This document shows positions 28,706 through 38,641 of a DNA stretch of 41,753 nt, piece after piece. Numbering within the stretch: the stretch's first letter is position 1; each line of letters begins with the position of its first letter. This DNA is from a virus. The DNA lies in the IMG/VR virus record IMGVR_UViG_3300009314_000027, positions 1 to 41,753 of that record. The stretch is one strand, 5' to 3'. Below the pieces are notes generated by a model, which saw nothing but the letters and a program-made list of their open reading frames with translations, was not told the DNA's origin and ran no database searches. A program made the position numbers and the translations under genes.

Positions 28706-30700
28706 ATGAGATACGATGCAATACAAACTTCATTTCTTTCAGGTGAGATTAGTCCTCGACTTTTGGGTAGGACTGAACTTGAGGGGTATAAAAGTGGAGC
28801 CAAAACTGTTGAAAATATGGTAGTTCAGCCTCATGGGGGAGCCAGTCGAAGAGGCGGATTTAAGTATGTTGAAGAAGTGAAAGATAGCACTAAAGATACT
28901 ATTCTTGTAGAACTCGCTTATAAAGATGAGTTCTTTTATATTTTAGAGTTTGGACATAACTATATTAGATTTTATAGAAATCAAGCTCAAATAGTAGATG
29001 GAAGTGCCGTTGAAGTAACTACTACTTATACAGAAGCTGAGTTACGAGATATTAGATTTACTCAAGACGAAGTTACTCTTCACATTGTTCATAAAGATCA
29101 TCTACCATCTATGTTAATACGTGACTCTCATACTGAGTGGCGTTTACTTGAAATGACGGAAGATGGTATTTTAACTGTTGACAATATCACTCATGGCGGA
29201 GATCATACTGAAGGTGTGTATACCGGAGTTGGTTTGGGTGGAGGAACTGGAGCAAATGCTGCTGCAGATGTAGTTGTTGATGGTGCTGGTGATGTAACGT
29301 CTGTTACTATAGTAATACCTGGCACTGGATATTTATTGGCAGATAATGGTTTAACAATAGACAATGCAACTATTGGTGGTGTTGCGGATGCTACTGTAGA
29401 TGTTGCAACTTTAATAATGAAAGATACTCCTTCGGAGTGGGGGGCGGCTAACTATCCTACTCTTATTTGGTTCTTTGAACAACGGCTTTGGATGGCCTCC
29501 ACTCCGAATCAACCTAATGGTATTTGGTCGAGTCATTCAGCAGATTATTTCGATTTTGATATTGGCACAGGTTTGGATAATGAAAGTATTCAGATACTTA
29601 TTAAAGATGCTACTAAGTTCATGTGGGCGGTTTCAGGTAAACAGATTATGCTTGGTGCGCATAATGGAGAGTTTATTCTCGCGGCATCTTCTGAGGGTGA
29701 TGCTTTAACTCCTTCTACTATTCGGCCAGTACCTACTACTAATTATGGTAGTTCTTTTAGTGTTCCTATTAAAATTGATACAAATACAATTTTCTTACAA
29801 CGTGGTTTAAGGAAATTTCGACGAACAGAATATAAGTTAGCAAGTGATAAATATCTTGCAAATGATATTACAATACTTAGTGAACATATAACAGAAAGCG
29901 GTATTGTAGATATAGCTTATTCTAATGAACCCGATTCTTTTATATGGGGTGTACGAACTGACGGAGAATTAATTGGTTTAACTTATGAACCTGAATATGA
30001 TGTCTATTCATGGCATCGTCATGTAATTGGAGGAACAGATGTTGTTGTGCAGAGTATTGCTGTAAGTGATGGAGTTAATGTAGATCAAGATGAATTATGG
30101 GCAATCATAGAAAGGACTATTGATGGAGGTACTGTTAAATATGTTGAGTTCATGGTTGAAGGGTTATCTCCGGAAGATGATCAAGAAGATGCTTTCTTTG
30201 TTGATAGTGGTGCTACAAAAACTGGTTCAGATTTTACAACATTTGACGGATTGGGTCATCTTGAGGGAGAGACAGTTAGTATTCTTGCTGATGGTGCGGT
30301 TCAGGCTCCTAAAACAGTTGCGAGTGGAGAAATAACACTTGATACAGCAGCAGATAAAGCTCATGCAGGTTTGCCTTTTACCAGTTTTCTTGATCCAATA
30401 CCACCCGAAGGTGGAAATCCAATAGGAACATCCGAAGGTAAAATTGGAAGAATATCTAAAGTTGCACTTAGACTTTATAGATCTCTTGGTTTTGAATTAG
30501 GCGAAATTGAAGGAACTTTTGATCCTTATTATTTTGGTCCTCCAGATGCTATGGATGAAGCAATTCCTTTGTTTACTGGTGACACAGAGCCTATGGGGTA
30601 TCCTGGTGGGCATAATAGAAATATAGATATTCGAATCAGACAATCTGATCCATTACCTTTGAATATATTAGCTATTATGTATGAGGCAAGTACAAAGTGA
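28706..30700 (+). CDS. Tail tubular protein B-like (nozzle)
   Basis: A 664-aa protein. The N-terminus, SFLSGEISPRLLGRTELEGYKSGAKTVENMVVQPHGGASRRGGFKYV, is characteristic of the tail nozzle family related to T7 gp12. Other markers are YPTLIWFFEQRLWMASTPNQPNGIWSS near residues 250-275 and HVIGG..VVQSIAVSDG. It makes the distal part of the short tail. A glycine-rich insert (TGVGLGGGTGANAAADVVVDG) lies near residues 170-190. GGAGG precedes ATG 28706. Its end overlaps the next gene (GTGA). Confidence 0.9.
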   Translation: MRYDAIQTSFLSGEISPRLLGRTELEGYKSGAKTVENMVVQPHGGASRRGGFKYVEEVKDSTKDTILVELAYKDEFFYILEFGHNYIRFYRNQAQIVDGSAVEVTTTYTEAELRDIRFTQDEVTLHIVHKDHLPSMLIRDSHTEWRLLEMTEDGILTVDNITHGGDHTEGVYTGVGLGGGTGANAAADVVVDGAGDVTSVTIVIPGTGYLLADNGLTIDNATIGGVADATVDVATLIMKDTPSEWGAANYPTLIWFFEQRLWMASTPNQPNGIWSSHSADYFDFDIGTGLDNESIQILIKDATKFMWAVSGKQIMLGAHNGEFILAASSEGDALTPSTIRPVPTTNYGSSFSVPIKIDTNTIFLQRGLRKFRRTEYKLASDKYLANDITILSEHITESGIVDIAYSNEPDSFIWGVRTDGELIGLTYEPEYDVYSWHRHVIGGTDVVVQSIAVSDGVNVDQDELWAIIERTIDGGTVKYVEFMVEGLSPEDDQEDAFFVDSGATKTGSDFTTFDGLGHLEGETVSILADGAVQAPKTVASGEITLDTAADKAHAGLPFTSFLDPIPPEGGNPIGTSEGKIGRISKVALRLYRSLGFELGEIEGTFDPYYFGPPDAMDEAIPLFTGDTEPMGYPGGHNRNIDIRIRQSDPLPLNILAIMYEASTK

Positions 30701-31155
30701 AGTTTGCAATAGAAAGATTAGATACTGCTTTGATTGAGATAAATGATATCCTTGGTCCTCAGTATTGGTCTGAGATGTCCGAGTATGATAAAGAACAGAT
30801 TCCTTTAGATATTAATTGGGATATATATAAAGTTTTTGAGGAGAATAATAGTTTATTTCTTATTACTGCTCGTTATGAAAATGTTCTTGTTGGATTTGCA
30901 GCATATATTATATACTATCTTCATCAACATAAAGATGTACTTAGTGCTGAAATGGACAGTATTTTTCTTTTACCAGATTATCGAAAAGGGTTAACTGGAT
31001 ATCGTATGATAAAATACGGTATAGAACAATTACGAAATCATCCTCAGAAGATCAGAGTAATAGGAATTACAGTTAGTAAAAAACGTCCGTTTAGTTCTTT
31101 ATTAGTTCGTCAAGGTTTTAGATTAATGAGTTATAAATATATATTGGAGGTTTAG
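30697..31155 (+). CDS. GNAT-like acetyltransferase-fold protein
   Basis: A 152-aa protein starting at GTG 30697, overlapping the nozzle gene stop. ENVLVGFAAYIIYYLHQ, EMDSIFLLPDYRKGLTGYRMIKYGIEQL and VIGITVSKKR...LVRQGFRLMSYKYILEV follow the strand-helix order of GNAT folds. RKGLTGYRM stands where the acetyl-CoA loop (R/QxxGxG/A) normally lies. Such proteins are common at this site in podoviruses. The substrate is unknown, and the imperfect loop leaves activity uncertain. Confidence 0.75.
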   Translation: MKFAIERLDTALIEINDILGPQYWSEMSEYDKEQIPLDINWDIYKVFEENNSLFLITARYENVLVGFAAYIIYYLHQHKDVLSAEMDSIFLLPDYRKGLTGYRMIKYGIEQLRNHPQKIRVIGITVSKKRPFSSLLVRQGFRLMSYKYILEV

Positions 31156-31156
31156 T

Positions 31157-32263
31157 ATGCCATCCTCAATTATTGCTCCTGTAGTTGGGTTAGTTAGTAC
31201 TATTATTGGTGGTAGCGCAGCTAAAAAGAAATCAGATATACAAGAAAAAGCCGATCAAGCTGCCAGAGATCGAGCCAAAGCTCAAAAAGAATATGATATA
31301 GCAGAGGCAAAACGCATACGAGATGAAGAAGTTGCTGCTGAAAAAGCCGCTACTGAAGAAAAACGTAGACAGGGTGAAGAACGAGTGGCTGCCGAAGAAG
31401 AGGCTGAGCGAGAAAGACTTGCTGAAGAAGAACGTGTTCGTTTAGAAGAAGAGCGAAGGGAACGAGAACGCTTTGCTTCTGAAAAAAGATCTGCGTGGAG
31501 TGAGTATGGCTTAGAAGTTCAACGATTATCTAAAGAGTCGGATCAGGCTTCTGTGCAAGCAGAAGAAGAAATTGACGCCAGTCGTATGCGAACGCGGCAA
31601 GCGCAAGAAGATATCTCTAAACATGAGGAAGTGGTATCTGCTGCACAAACTGTAGGTTTTGCCGCGCGTGGTCTTTCTCCTGGTTCCAAGTCTGCTACAG
31701 CAGTAATGAAATATTCTGCTGATCTTGCGGAATCTGAGCGAATGAAATTGCAAGAAAATTTTGAATTATTTGGGGAGACTCGACGAAAGGAAGCTATTCG
31801 AGTTAAAGAAAGTGCAGAAATGTCTTTACAACAGTTACGTTCTCGTATACGTAGCTCAGAAGGTAAGGGTAGACTCGCACTTCAACATATGAGAGAACGT
31901 GGTGATATAGCAGCAGAAGTTGGAGAATTTTCACTAAAGCAATTTAAAGCATCTAATACTCGGGAATTAGCATTTGCTTCAAAATTTCTTGATATGGATA
32001 TTGCTGCGGCTACTCGAAGAGGTGAAAAAGCAGATCGAGCTATTAGAGCAATGGAAGAAAATGAACAATACATTTCAACTATGTTTGATCTTAAAGATGA
32101 GTCTACAAAATATTCTCAACGCTATAATACTTTAGGTATGGTTACAGGGATAGCAGGTAAAGGAGTAGATATATTTACAAATTTAAAAAAGTCAGGATTT
32201 TTTAATACTCCAAAATCTCCTTTCTTTACTTCTCATTTTGGTACATCTGAATATATAGAATAA
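31157..32263 (+). CDS. Internal virion protein with long coiled coil (gp14-like position)
   Basis: A 368-aa protein. The N-terminal residues 3-20 (SSIIAPVVGLVSTIIGGSA) are hydrophobic and glycine-rich, like the membrane-inserting start of podoviral ejection proteins. Residues about 25-160 are an almost uninterrupted Glu/Arg/Ala coiled coil, and the C-terminal part has GMVTGIAGKGVDIFTN. By position before two large virion proteins it would be the first of three ejection proteins that extend the tail across the envelope. GGAGG lies 7 nt before the ATG. It ends with TAA abutting a palindrome copy. Confidence 0.75.
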   Translation: MPSSIIAPVVGLVSTIIGGSAAKKKSDIQEKADQAARDRAKAQKEYDIAEAKRIRDEEVAAEKAATEEKRRQGEERVAAEEEAERERLAEEERVRLEEERRERERFASEKRSAWSEYGLEVQRLSKESDQASVQAEEEIDASRMRTRQAQEDISKHEEVVSAAQTVGFAARGLSPGSKSATAVMKYSADLAESERMKLQENFELFGETRRKEAIRVKESAEMSLQQLRSRIRSSEGKGRLALQHMRERGDIAAEVGEFSLKQFKASNTRELAFASKFLDMDIAAATRRGEKADRAIRAMEENEQYISTMFDLKDESTKYSQRYNTLGMVTGIAGKGVDIFTNLKKSGFFNTPKSPFFTSHFGTSEYIE

Positions 32264-32283
32264 GATTGCCACCAGTGGCAATC
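32264..32283. repeat. Dispersed 20-bp palindrome, copy 21
   Basis: GATTGCCACCAGTGGCAATC, starting on the base after the stop of the first internal virion protein. It ends 1 nt before the GGAGG of the next gene, the same arrangement as at 28676. Confidence 0.9.
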
Positions 32284-32294
32284 TGGAGGTTCAT

Positions 32295-34631
32295 ATGCCG
32301 AAAGAAATTCCACGTTTTCCAATTTCTCAAGATCCGAGAATTCAAGTAACTCGGACTCAGAGATTTAATGTTGAGCGTATAAGTCCTAAAGGATTTACTG
32401 GAGGACGTTACTCTGCTCCTGGTATTAATATTACAGATCCAGGTGCAGCAATGAGAGCACCTGGGGGTGCTAATGTAAGAGCACCAAATGTACGAGCAAG
32501 TTTTCCTAAAGCTCCTATTTATGGTATTAATGTTAATGTTACTCCATTGTTGGCTGGTTTGGGAATGCTTGAGAAGGGATTTGATAGTTTCGCAAAGTAT
32601 AGAAATGATAAAGCTGATGTTGCTCGTAAAGCATATGTATTGGAACAGGCACCAATCATACGAGCACAATTTGATAAGATTGAAGACACATATAAACAAC
32701 GTAAAGGATCAAGGGCCGCTGGAATTCCTGAAGAAATTGCAGAACGACGTGAAGAATTAATTGAGAGTATATTACCTGAAGAAGCTGATGATGAAACGAT
32801 GAATGCTATTCGAGCTTTGGGTAATATTGAATACGAGAAATTAATAAATTGGGCACAGTCATATGAAGTATCTCAATTTGATCTTGCTGATAAAGCACAA
32901 ATAGAGTCCATACACCATCAACTTGAAGTTGAAGCAGTTAAAATTCCTCCTAGGTCAGATATTGAAATAATGCACGATGCTGTTGAGAGAGCAATGAAGA
33001 AATTTACTTATCTCCATAATGATCTTCCAGAAGAAAGCATAAAAGCAGTCCGTGAAGGATTAGTTGAAGATGCTACTGCTGCAATGCTTCAGGCATGGAT
33101 GGTAGATAAGCCTGAAATTGCTGTAGATTATTTTGATAAACATAAAAGTATGCTTAAAGTAAAGATGCCAGCGCATTATTCAACTATAGCTAAACAAATA
33201 GATATAATACGAGGTCATGCTCGTATGAATAAAGTAGTTAATGAGCTTATGGTGATTTATGAAGGTAATAAACTTAAGATTGCTGAGGCTTTAGAAGATC
33301 CAGAATTAATTAAAACTCAATTAAATGGAGATATTGTTGGCGCATTTGAAATGTCCCGTAAGTTTTTTGCGCAAGCTAATTCAGAAGAAGTTCGAAGAGA
33401 GCGTCTTGAAAATGCACGAATTGATAAAGTACTTACTAAGGTAGCAGCTGATCTTGTTGACCCGGCTACAGGAAACATAGATTGGGTAATAGGTGTTGAT
33501 GAGTTAGATAGATTAATGAATCAACGAGCAATACCATATGATATATGGTCACAAACACGTAATTCTTGGATGAAAGAAGTGTTTACTCCTAAGGAGCATA
33601 TAGATCTTATAGACGGTATTAGGAAAAAAGAAATTACTACTGATGCACAAATCATAAGCAGGATGCGTGGTAATGCAAAACCTGATATTTATTTTGCTAT
33701 GTTAAAAGAGGTACAAGAAAATGCTAAGCAGTATAAAGCTGCTGATTATGTTGAAGAAGCAGAGGAAAGATACTTGAGAGGTGTTAAAGATGCGCCTGAA
33801 AAATATCTAAAAGTAGCTCGTAATCTTACTGACTTTAAACAGAAATTACATAATTGGATGAGTGAAGGAGAAGAAAAACTTAAGTATAGTGATCCTGCAA
33901 TTATGGATTTAATGGATAAGAAGTTTGGAAAAGATGATTATACTACTCCTCATGATGATCCCATGTTCGGTAGCATTAATTACTTCGATGAAGAGGTTGC
34001 TAAGTTTGAAGAGTTGATGAAACGAAATGAAAACGAAGCTCGACGTATAGCTCCTACTGTCGGAGATTTTAAGACTTTATTACGACAAAGGATGAAAACT
34101 GCTAATTTGACTTTTAAAGATCCAAGAGTTGCAGATCTTACTACTCCTCATTATGACCCCGGACCTTCTCAATATGAAGATGTAAATTATGTACGGCAAG
34201 CACGTAAATTTTACAGAGATCTTTATAAAGATAATGCTGATATAGAAGATGCATTTCCTACTGAAGCAGATTTTAATAGATGGCTGGATACATTAATGCG
34301 AGATGAAAGACTGACTTTTGAAGATCGTAAACTTATGGATCGGGTTATGCAAGAACTCGGTCCTGGTACGCTAACTAAAGAAGATGAAATAATATTTGAG
34401 GAAGAAGGTAGTTTTTATTTTAATATAAAACCTGGAAAGCAAGGTACAGTTATTCAGTTACGAAAAGAACTTGAAGAACGACGGAAGAAAAAAGGTGAGA
34501 CTGCTACCAGTGGCAATCCAGAAGATCAAGCTGCAATAGACGCTTTAAGAAGACGAGGGTTTACTGAAGCTCAGATTACCGAACGAGCAATTGAAATACA
34601 GAAACAAATTATTAAAAAGAAAAAGAAATAA
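32295..34631 (+). CDS. Internal virion protein (gp15-like position)
   Basis: A 778-aa, mostly helical protein (MPKEIPRFPISQDPRIQVTR onward). The first 100 residues are Pro/Gly-rich and flexible, followed by long charged helices. I recognise no catalytic motif. Its place between the coiled-coil protein and the 1334-aa protein matches the middle ejection protein of T7-like virions. The palindrome at 34499 is read as ETATSGNPED near residue 735, in the basic C-terminal tail. The stop overlaps the next start (TAATG). Confidence 0.75.
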   Translation: MPKEIPRFPISQDPRIQVTRTQRFNVERISPKGFTGGRYSAPGINITDPGAAMRAPGGANVRAPNVRASFPKAPIYGINVNVTPLLAGLGMLEKGFDSFAKYRNDKADVARKAYVLEQAPIIRAQFDKIEDTYKQRKGSRAAGIPEEIAERREELIESILPEEADDETMNAIRALGNIEYEKLINWAQSYEVSQFDLADKAQIESIHHQLEVEAVKIPPRSDIEIMHDAVERAMKKFTYLHNDLPEESIKAVREGLVEDATAAMLQAWMVDKPEIAVDYFDKHKSMLKVKMPAHYSTIAKQIDIIRGHARMNKVVNELMVIYEGNKLKIAEALEDPELIKTQLNGDIVGAFEMSRKFFAQANSEEVRRERLENARIDKVLTKVAADLVDPATGNIDWVIGVDELDRLMNQRAIPYDIWSQTRNSWMKEVFTPKEHIDLIDGIRKKEITTDAQIISRMRGNAKPDIYFAMLKEVQENAKQYKAADYVEEAEERYLRGVKDAPEKYLKVARNLTDFKQKLHNWMSEGEEKLKYSDPAIMDLMDKKFGKDDYTTPHDDPMFGSINYFDEEVAKFEELMKRNENEARRIAPTVGDFKTLLRQRMKTANLTFKDPRVADLTTPHYDPGPSQYEDVNYVRQARKFYRDLYKDNADIEDAFPTEADFNRWLDTLMRDERLTFEDRKLMDRVMQELGPGTLTKEDEIIFEEEGSFYFNIKPGKQGTVIQLRKELEERRKKKGETATSGNPEDQAAIDALRRRGFTEAQITERAIEIQKQIIKKKKK
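34499..34518. repeat. Dispersed 20-bp palindrome, copy 22 (in coding sequence)
   Basis: GACTGCTACCAGTGGCAATC read as TATSGN. Both flanks (GAG before, CAGAAG after) match the copy in the Cas4-like nuclease gene, on the other arm. Confidence 0.9.
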
Positions 34632-37600
34632 TGCCTACACTTAAAGAATTAGAAGCAGAACTTACTGCTTTAAGAACAGTAGAAACTTCTCCTACTGTTG
34701 AGGAATTAGAAGCGGAACTTGCTACTATGGGAACTACTGCTACTCATATACCTGAACCCGATCCTGAACTTGATTGGACTCCAGGTATGCCTAAACCTCC
34801 ATATACCCCTTCAGGTGGTTTTCAAACAGAACAACGAAGAAGACTTATGCATGAACAACCTGGGATATATGGACGTAAAGATGATATACAAGAAGAGATG
34901 GAAGGAGATCTTGAAGAGGATTGGACAGTTCCTGCTGTAATAGCTACGGGTCCAGCAGCAGCATACCTTAGGGGGGTACAAGGACTTCCAACTTTAGGAA
35001 GAACGGTGCATGGAATTATAACAGCAGGAACAGCAGCTGTTGGTGAGTATGGTATTGTTCAGCCTTTGCAACATCATGCAGGCAGAGTGCATCCTGCATT
35101 AAAAGTTATTGTTGGTATTGTTGGAGGTATTGGTTCCGCTGTAACTTTGGAAGCCTTGCTTTCTGAATTTATGATAAAAAGTTTAACTAAAAGCGCGCCT
35201 AAGTTTTGGACTAATCAATTAGTTGCAATGAAATCTCAAACAAGTATTCCTCATAAATTTCTTGAAGATCAAATGATTCTTGCAAAAAGAGCAGATAATG
35301 AGGATATTGAAGCAGCAAGAGAACTGCAAATTAATTTATATAAAAAGGCACATCATAATATTACAACTAAATCAGAAAAGAAAATTACTCAATTATTTTC
35401 TGATTATGCTGCTAAACAAATATCTACTGAGTCTCCTGAAAAACTTATTAAAGAACTTAGTGATACTATTAAAACAAAAGGTCATCTTAATGACGTAGAA
35501 TATAGGAGATTAGCTAAAATTGCAGAACGAGACGCAATTCATGAATATACAGAAGAGTTTGATGCACTTAAAAAAACTATTATAAATGAACGTGCAGGAG
35601 CAGAATGGGGGGATCATCCAACCAAAGAAATGGTTGATCATATAGTTGCTCGGGGCGGTCTGGATGAGACAGAAGTTCGTAATTTATTTCAAGGATATGC
35701 TGATGCTGAAGTTGAGAAAATCATTGGAGCTATTAAGAAACGATTTCCAAAAATCTTTACAACAGAAGATAGTGCATCTATAATTAAAATTGCTCAAGAA
35801 CTTGATCAGTTTAATCTTCGAAAATTAATAGCAGATATAGCTGATGCACCAGGACTTAAAAAAATTACTAAGCAAAAAGAATATATGTTTCGTGATGAAT
35901 TTGACAGAGTGTATCGCGATGAAATCTTTATTAGAGCGCAAGAAAAACTTTCTGAATATCTTAGTAAGGTATTAGGGGTAGAAGAAATAGTATTACCTCC
36001 GCCTGGAGCATTACGAAAAGGTTTTACTCTTGTTGGGGAAGCAGTAAAAGAACTTGAGGCAGGTGCTCCTGTAGGTAGAGTTGTTGATGAATTAGTTTCA
36101 GTACGTGATAATATTATGCGTATGACTAATATTATTAGAAAACAAACTGCCAGTCTTCTTAATAAGGAAGGACGTGTTCGCCTTCAAAACATGCGTCAAA
36201 TTCATAGACGAGAAATAGCTAAGTTTAAAGAACTTAGTAGAGTTCAAAAAAATACTATTCGCATACGATCTCGATTTAAATCAGTATTAGAGAATAAAGG
36301 AATGGACCCTGGATATCATGAACAAATTCAGAACTTCTTAGCTCCTCTTATGGGCCGTGAGCGTCTTAAGTTAGATGAAAATATGTTTCAATTTTTGAAA
36401 CGTAAATATGATGATGAATTATCATTCGGAGCAGATATAGTAGCTAACTATTACAATAACATGATTAAGAGTTTAGGTACTCGTCCTTTCCGATTTAATG
36501 AATTAACATATAACCAATTAGAAAATGTAGATGATTTTGTTAAAAGTTTCGTGTATGTTGCTAAACAACAAAAAATGATTACTGTTCAAGGTAGACAGAT
36601 GTTTCTGGATGCTCTCGCAGGAAATATTGAAGCTACTGCAAAAACAGCTATGCCTAAAATAAGAGTTTTTAGAGTACCTCCAGTTAAAACACAGTTAGAA
36701 GATCTTGCTCAAGGTGAGCTTAATGCTGTTGGTAGATTTACAAAATCAACTGTCGATCTTGCTAATGGAGGACTGGCTGAACTCAAACGCATGGAAAACA
36801 TCCTTCGTCAGCTTGATGGATTTGAGGAAGGACTGGCACATACTACTTTATTTAGATCTGCTGCTGATGCAGAAATTTCAGCTCAAAGACTCGGAGATGA
36901 TGTATTTAATAAGTATAAAGATATGTTTGAAGTGCATCGTAAAGCTGTAGGGAAAGGTAGAAGTTATTGGCGAAAAATGCAGCCAGAAGTTGCAGGTATC
37001 AAAACAACAAAAGAATCTGCTGTTGCAATAGCTCTTAATACAGGTAATGAAGGTAATTTAACTGTATTGATGAAAGGATTAGGTAAAACTAAAAAAGAAA
37101 TTAATGAGTATCTTGCAATTGCTTTGAATGACGCTGATTGGAAATTAGTAAATGATGTATGGGATCATTTAGAAAAAGATTTATGGCCTATTATTTCTAA
37201 AGTTCATAAAGAAATGACTGGTCGAACTCTTCAAAAAATTAAAGGACGATACTATCCTATTCATCAGGATTTACTTTATCGAGAACGGCAAGAAACTCTA
37301 ACAGACATAATGCTTAGTTCTGATCCAACTAAGCATATGGAGAATGTTGAGTTAGCATTTACTTGTACTCGGATAGGTGGATCTGAACATTTAAAACTGA
37401 CTTTAGATCCTTTGGTCAAGCATCTTAGGGATGTTGTGCATACAACAACTCATTGGAAGATGGTTAATGATGCACAAAGATTAATAAGAAATCCTAAGTT
37501 CAAGAATGCTGTTGAGTCCACAATGGGTGAGAAGATTTATCAGCAATTTGAACCGTGGGTTAGTCGTCTTGCCAGACCTTCAAAGAGTGAAGCTGCGGGG

Positions 37601-38635
37601 ACTGGAGATGCTTTTTTACGTTGGGCAAGAGGTTCTGTGACCATTGGAGTTCTTGGACTTGTACCAACTACAGGAGCTAAACAATCGTTATCACTTATCA
37701 CTGCGCTTCCAGAAGTCGGAGTTATGAATACTATGGTAAGTTTAAATAAATTTGGAGGAAATCCTATTAAATTTGTCAGAGATGTCATGGAAGCAAGTCC
37801 TCAAATGCAGTATCGTATACGAAACTGGAACCGTGAAATTGCTGAAATGAAGGCGCGTATTAAACCTAAAGATATTAGTTTACGTGGTGGGTCTAAGAAT
37901 ATCTACTTCGCTTTTATACACGCAGTTGACAGAATGACAGCCAGTATTGTGTGGCATGGAGCTTATCTTAAAGGATTAGATAAATTTAATGGTAACGCGC
38001 ATCGAGCAATATATTTTGCTGATGGTGTCGTTCGTCGTACTCAGCCTTCCTCAGCAGTTAAAGACCTTCCAAGAGTATTACGTAGTGCGGAATGGAAACG
38101 TACTGTTTTTCTGTTTTCCAGTTATTTTTCTGTATGGCATAATCAAGCATCAGAGATAGTTAATCGTGGGTTAGCTGGAAATATGAGTATCCCACAAGTC
38201 ACTACTACTTTAGCAGTACTCGCTGCTGGTCCTGTAGTAGCTTGGGAATTGATGTCAGCTATGGCTAATAATATAATTGGTCGTAAAGGTGATTTAGATG
38301 AGTTAGGTAAAAATATTGCTATTGGAACAACAATGATGGGGGCTTCTGGTATTCCTATTGGAAGAGACATGGTTGCATCTGCTCTTAAAGGCTATAATTT
38401 TAAATTATCCCCTGTTGCAGAAATTCCGAAAGAGGCTGTGGAAATTGGTGAAGGTATATATAATATTTATGCAAATGATAAAGAATGGGAACGAAAACAT
38501 ACTGCATCTACTATAGAATTAGGAGGATATTTACTAAGATTACCTTCACGTCAAACTGTAACAACTGTAGAAGGAGCTTGGAGATTATTACAAAATGAGA
38601 CAAATGATCCGTGGGAATTACTCATAAGACCTTAA
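34631..38635 (+). CDS. Large internal virion protein (gp16-like position)
   Basis: A 1334-aa protein, the largest in the genome. The N-terminus has a duplicated motif, LKELEAELTALRTVETSPTVEELEAELATMG, then a Pro-rich segment and a glycine-rich hydrophobic stretch, HPALKVIVGIVGGIGSAVTLEALL (about residues 154-177). Long helices follow. The C-terminal third has hydrophobic segments (VTIGVLGLVPTTG, TTLAVLAAGPVVAWELMSAM). This layout suits a membrane-spanning DNA-ejection protein. I see no lytic transglycosylase motif, which T7 gp16 carries at its N-terminus. The start is coupled to the previous gene by TAATG. Confidence 0.78.
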   Translation: MPTLKELEAELTALRTVETSPTVEELEAELATMGTTATHIPEPDPELDWTPGMPKPPYTPSGGFQTEQRRRLMHEQPGIYGRKDDIQEEMEGDLEEDWTVPAVIATGPAAAYLRGVQGLPTLGRTVHGIITAGTAAVGEYGIVQPLQHHAGRVHPALKVIVGIVGGIGSAVTLEALLSEFMIKSLTKSAPKFWTNQLVAMKSQTSIPHKFLEDQMILAKRADNEDIEAARELQINLYKKAHHNITTKSEKKITQLFSDYAAKQISTESPEKLIKELSDTIKTKGHLNDVEYRRLAKIAERDAIHEYTEEFDALKKTIINERAGAEWGDHPTKEMVDHIVARGGLDETEVRNLFQGYADAEVEKIIGAIKKRFPKIFTTEDSASIIKIAQELDQFNLRKLIADIADAPGLKKITKQKEYMFRDEFDRVYRDEIFIRAQEKLSEYLSKVLGVEEIVLPPPGALRKGFTLVGEAVKELEAGAPVGRVVDELVSVRDNIMRMTNIIRKQTASLLNKEGRVRLQNMRQIHRREIAKFKELSRVQKNTIRIRSRFKSVLENKGMDPGYHEQIQNFLAPLMGRERLKLDENMFQFLKRKYDDELSFGADIVANYYNNMIKSLGTRPFRFNELTYNQLENVDDFVKSFVYVAKQQKMITVQGRQMFLDALAGNIEATAKTAMPKIRVFRVPPVKTQLEDLAQGELNAVGRFTKSTVDLANGGLAELKRMENILRQLDGFEEGLAHTTLFRSAADAEISAQRLGDDVFNKYKDMFEVHRKAVGKGRSYWRKMQPEVAGIKTTKESAVAIALNTGNEGNLTVLMKGLGKTKKEINEYLAIALNDADWKLVNDVWDHLEKDLWPIISKVHKEMTGRTLQKIKGRYYPIHQDLLYRERQETLTDIMLSSDPTKHMENVELAFTCTRIGGSEHLKLTLDPLVKHLRDVVHTTTHWKMVNDAQRLIRNPKFKNAVESTMGEKIYQQFEPWVSRLARPSKSEAAGTGDAFLRWARGSVTIGVLGLVPTTGAKQSLSLITALPEVGVMNTMVSLNKFGGNPIKFVRDVMEASPQMQYRIRNWNREIAEMKARIKPKDISLRGGSKNIYFAFIHAVDRMTASIVWHGAYLKGLDKFNGNAHRAIYFADGVVRRTQPSSAVKDLPRVLRSAEWKRTVFLFSSYFSVWHNQASEIVNRGLAGNMSIPQVTTTLAVLAAGPVVAWELMSAMANNIIGRKGDLDELGKNIAIGTTMMGASGIPIGRDMVASALKGYNFKLSPVAEIPKEAVEIGEGIYNIYANDKEWERKHTASTIELGGYLLRLPSRQTVTTVEGAWRLLQNETNDPWELLIRP

Positions 38636-38641
38636 ATATTA

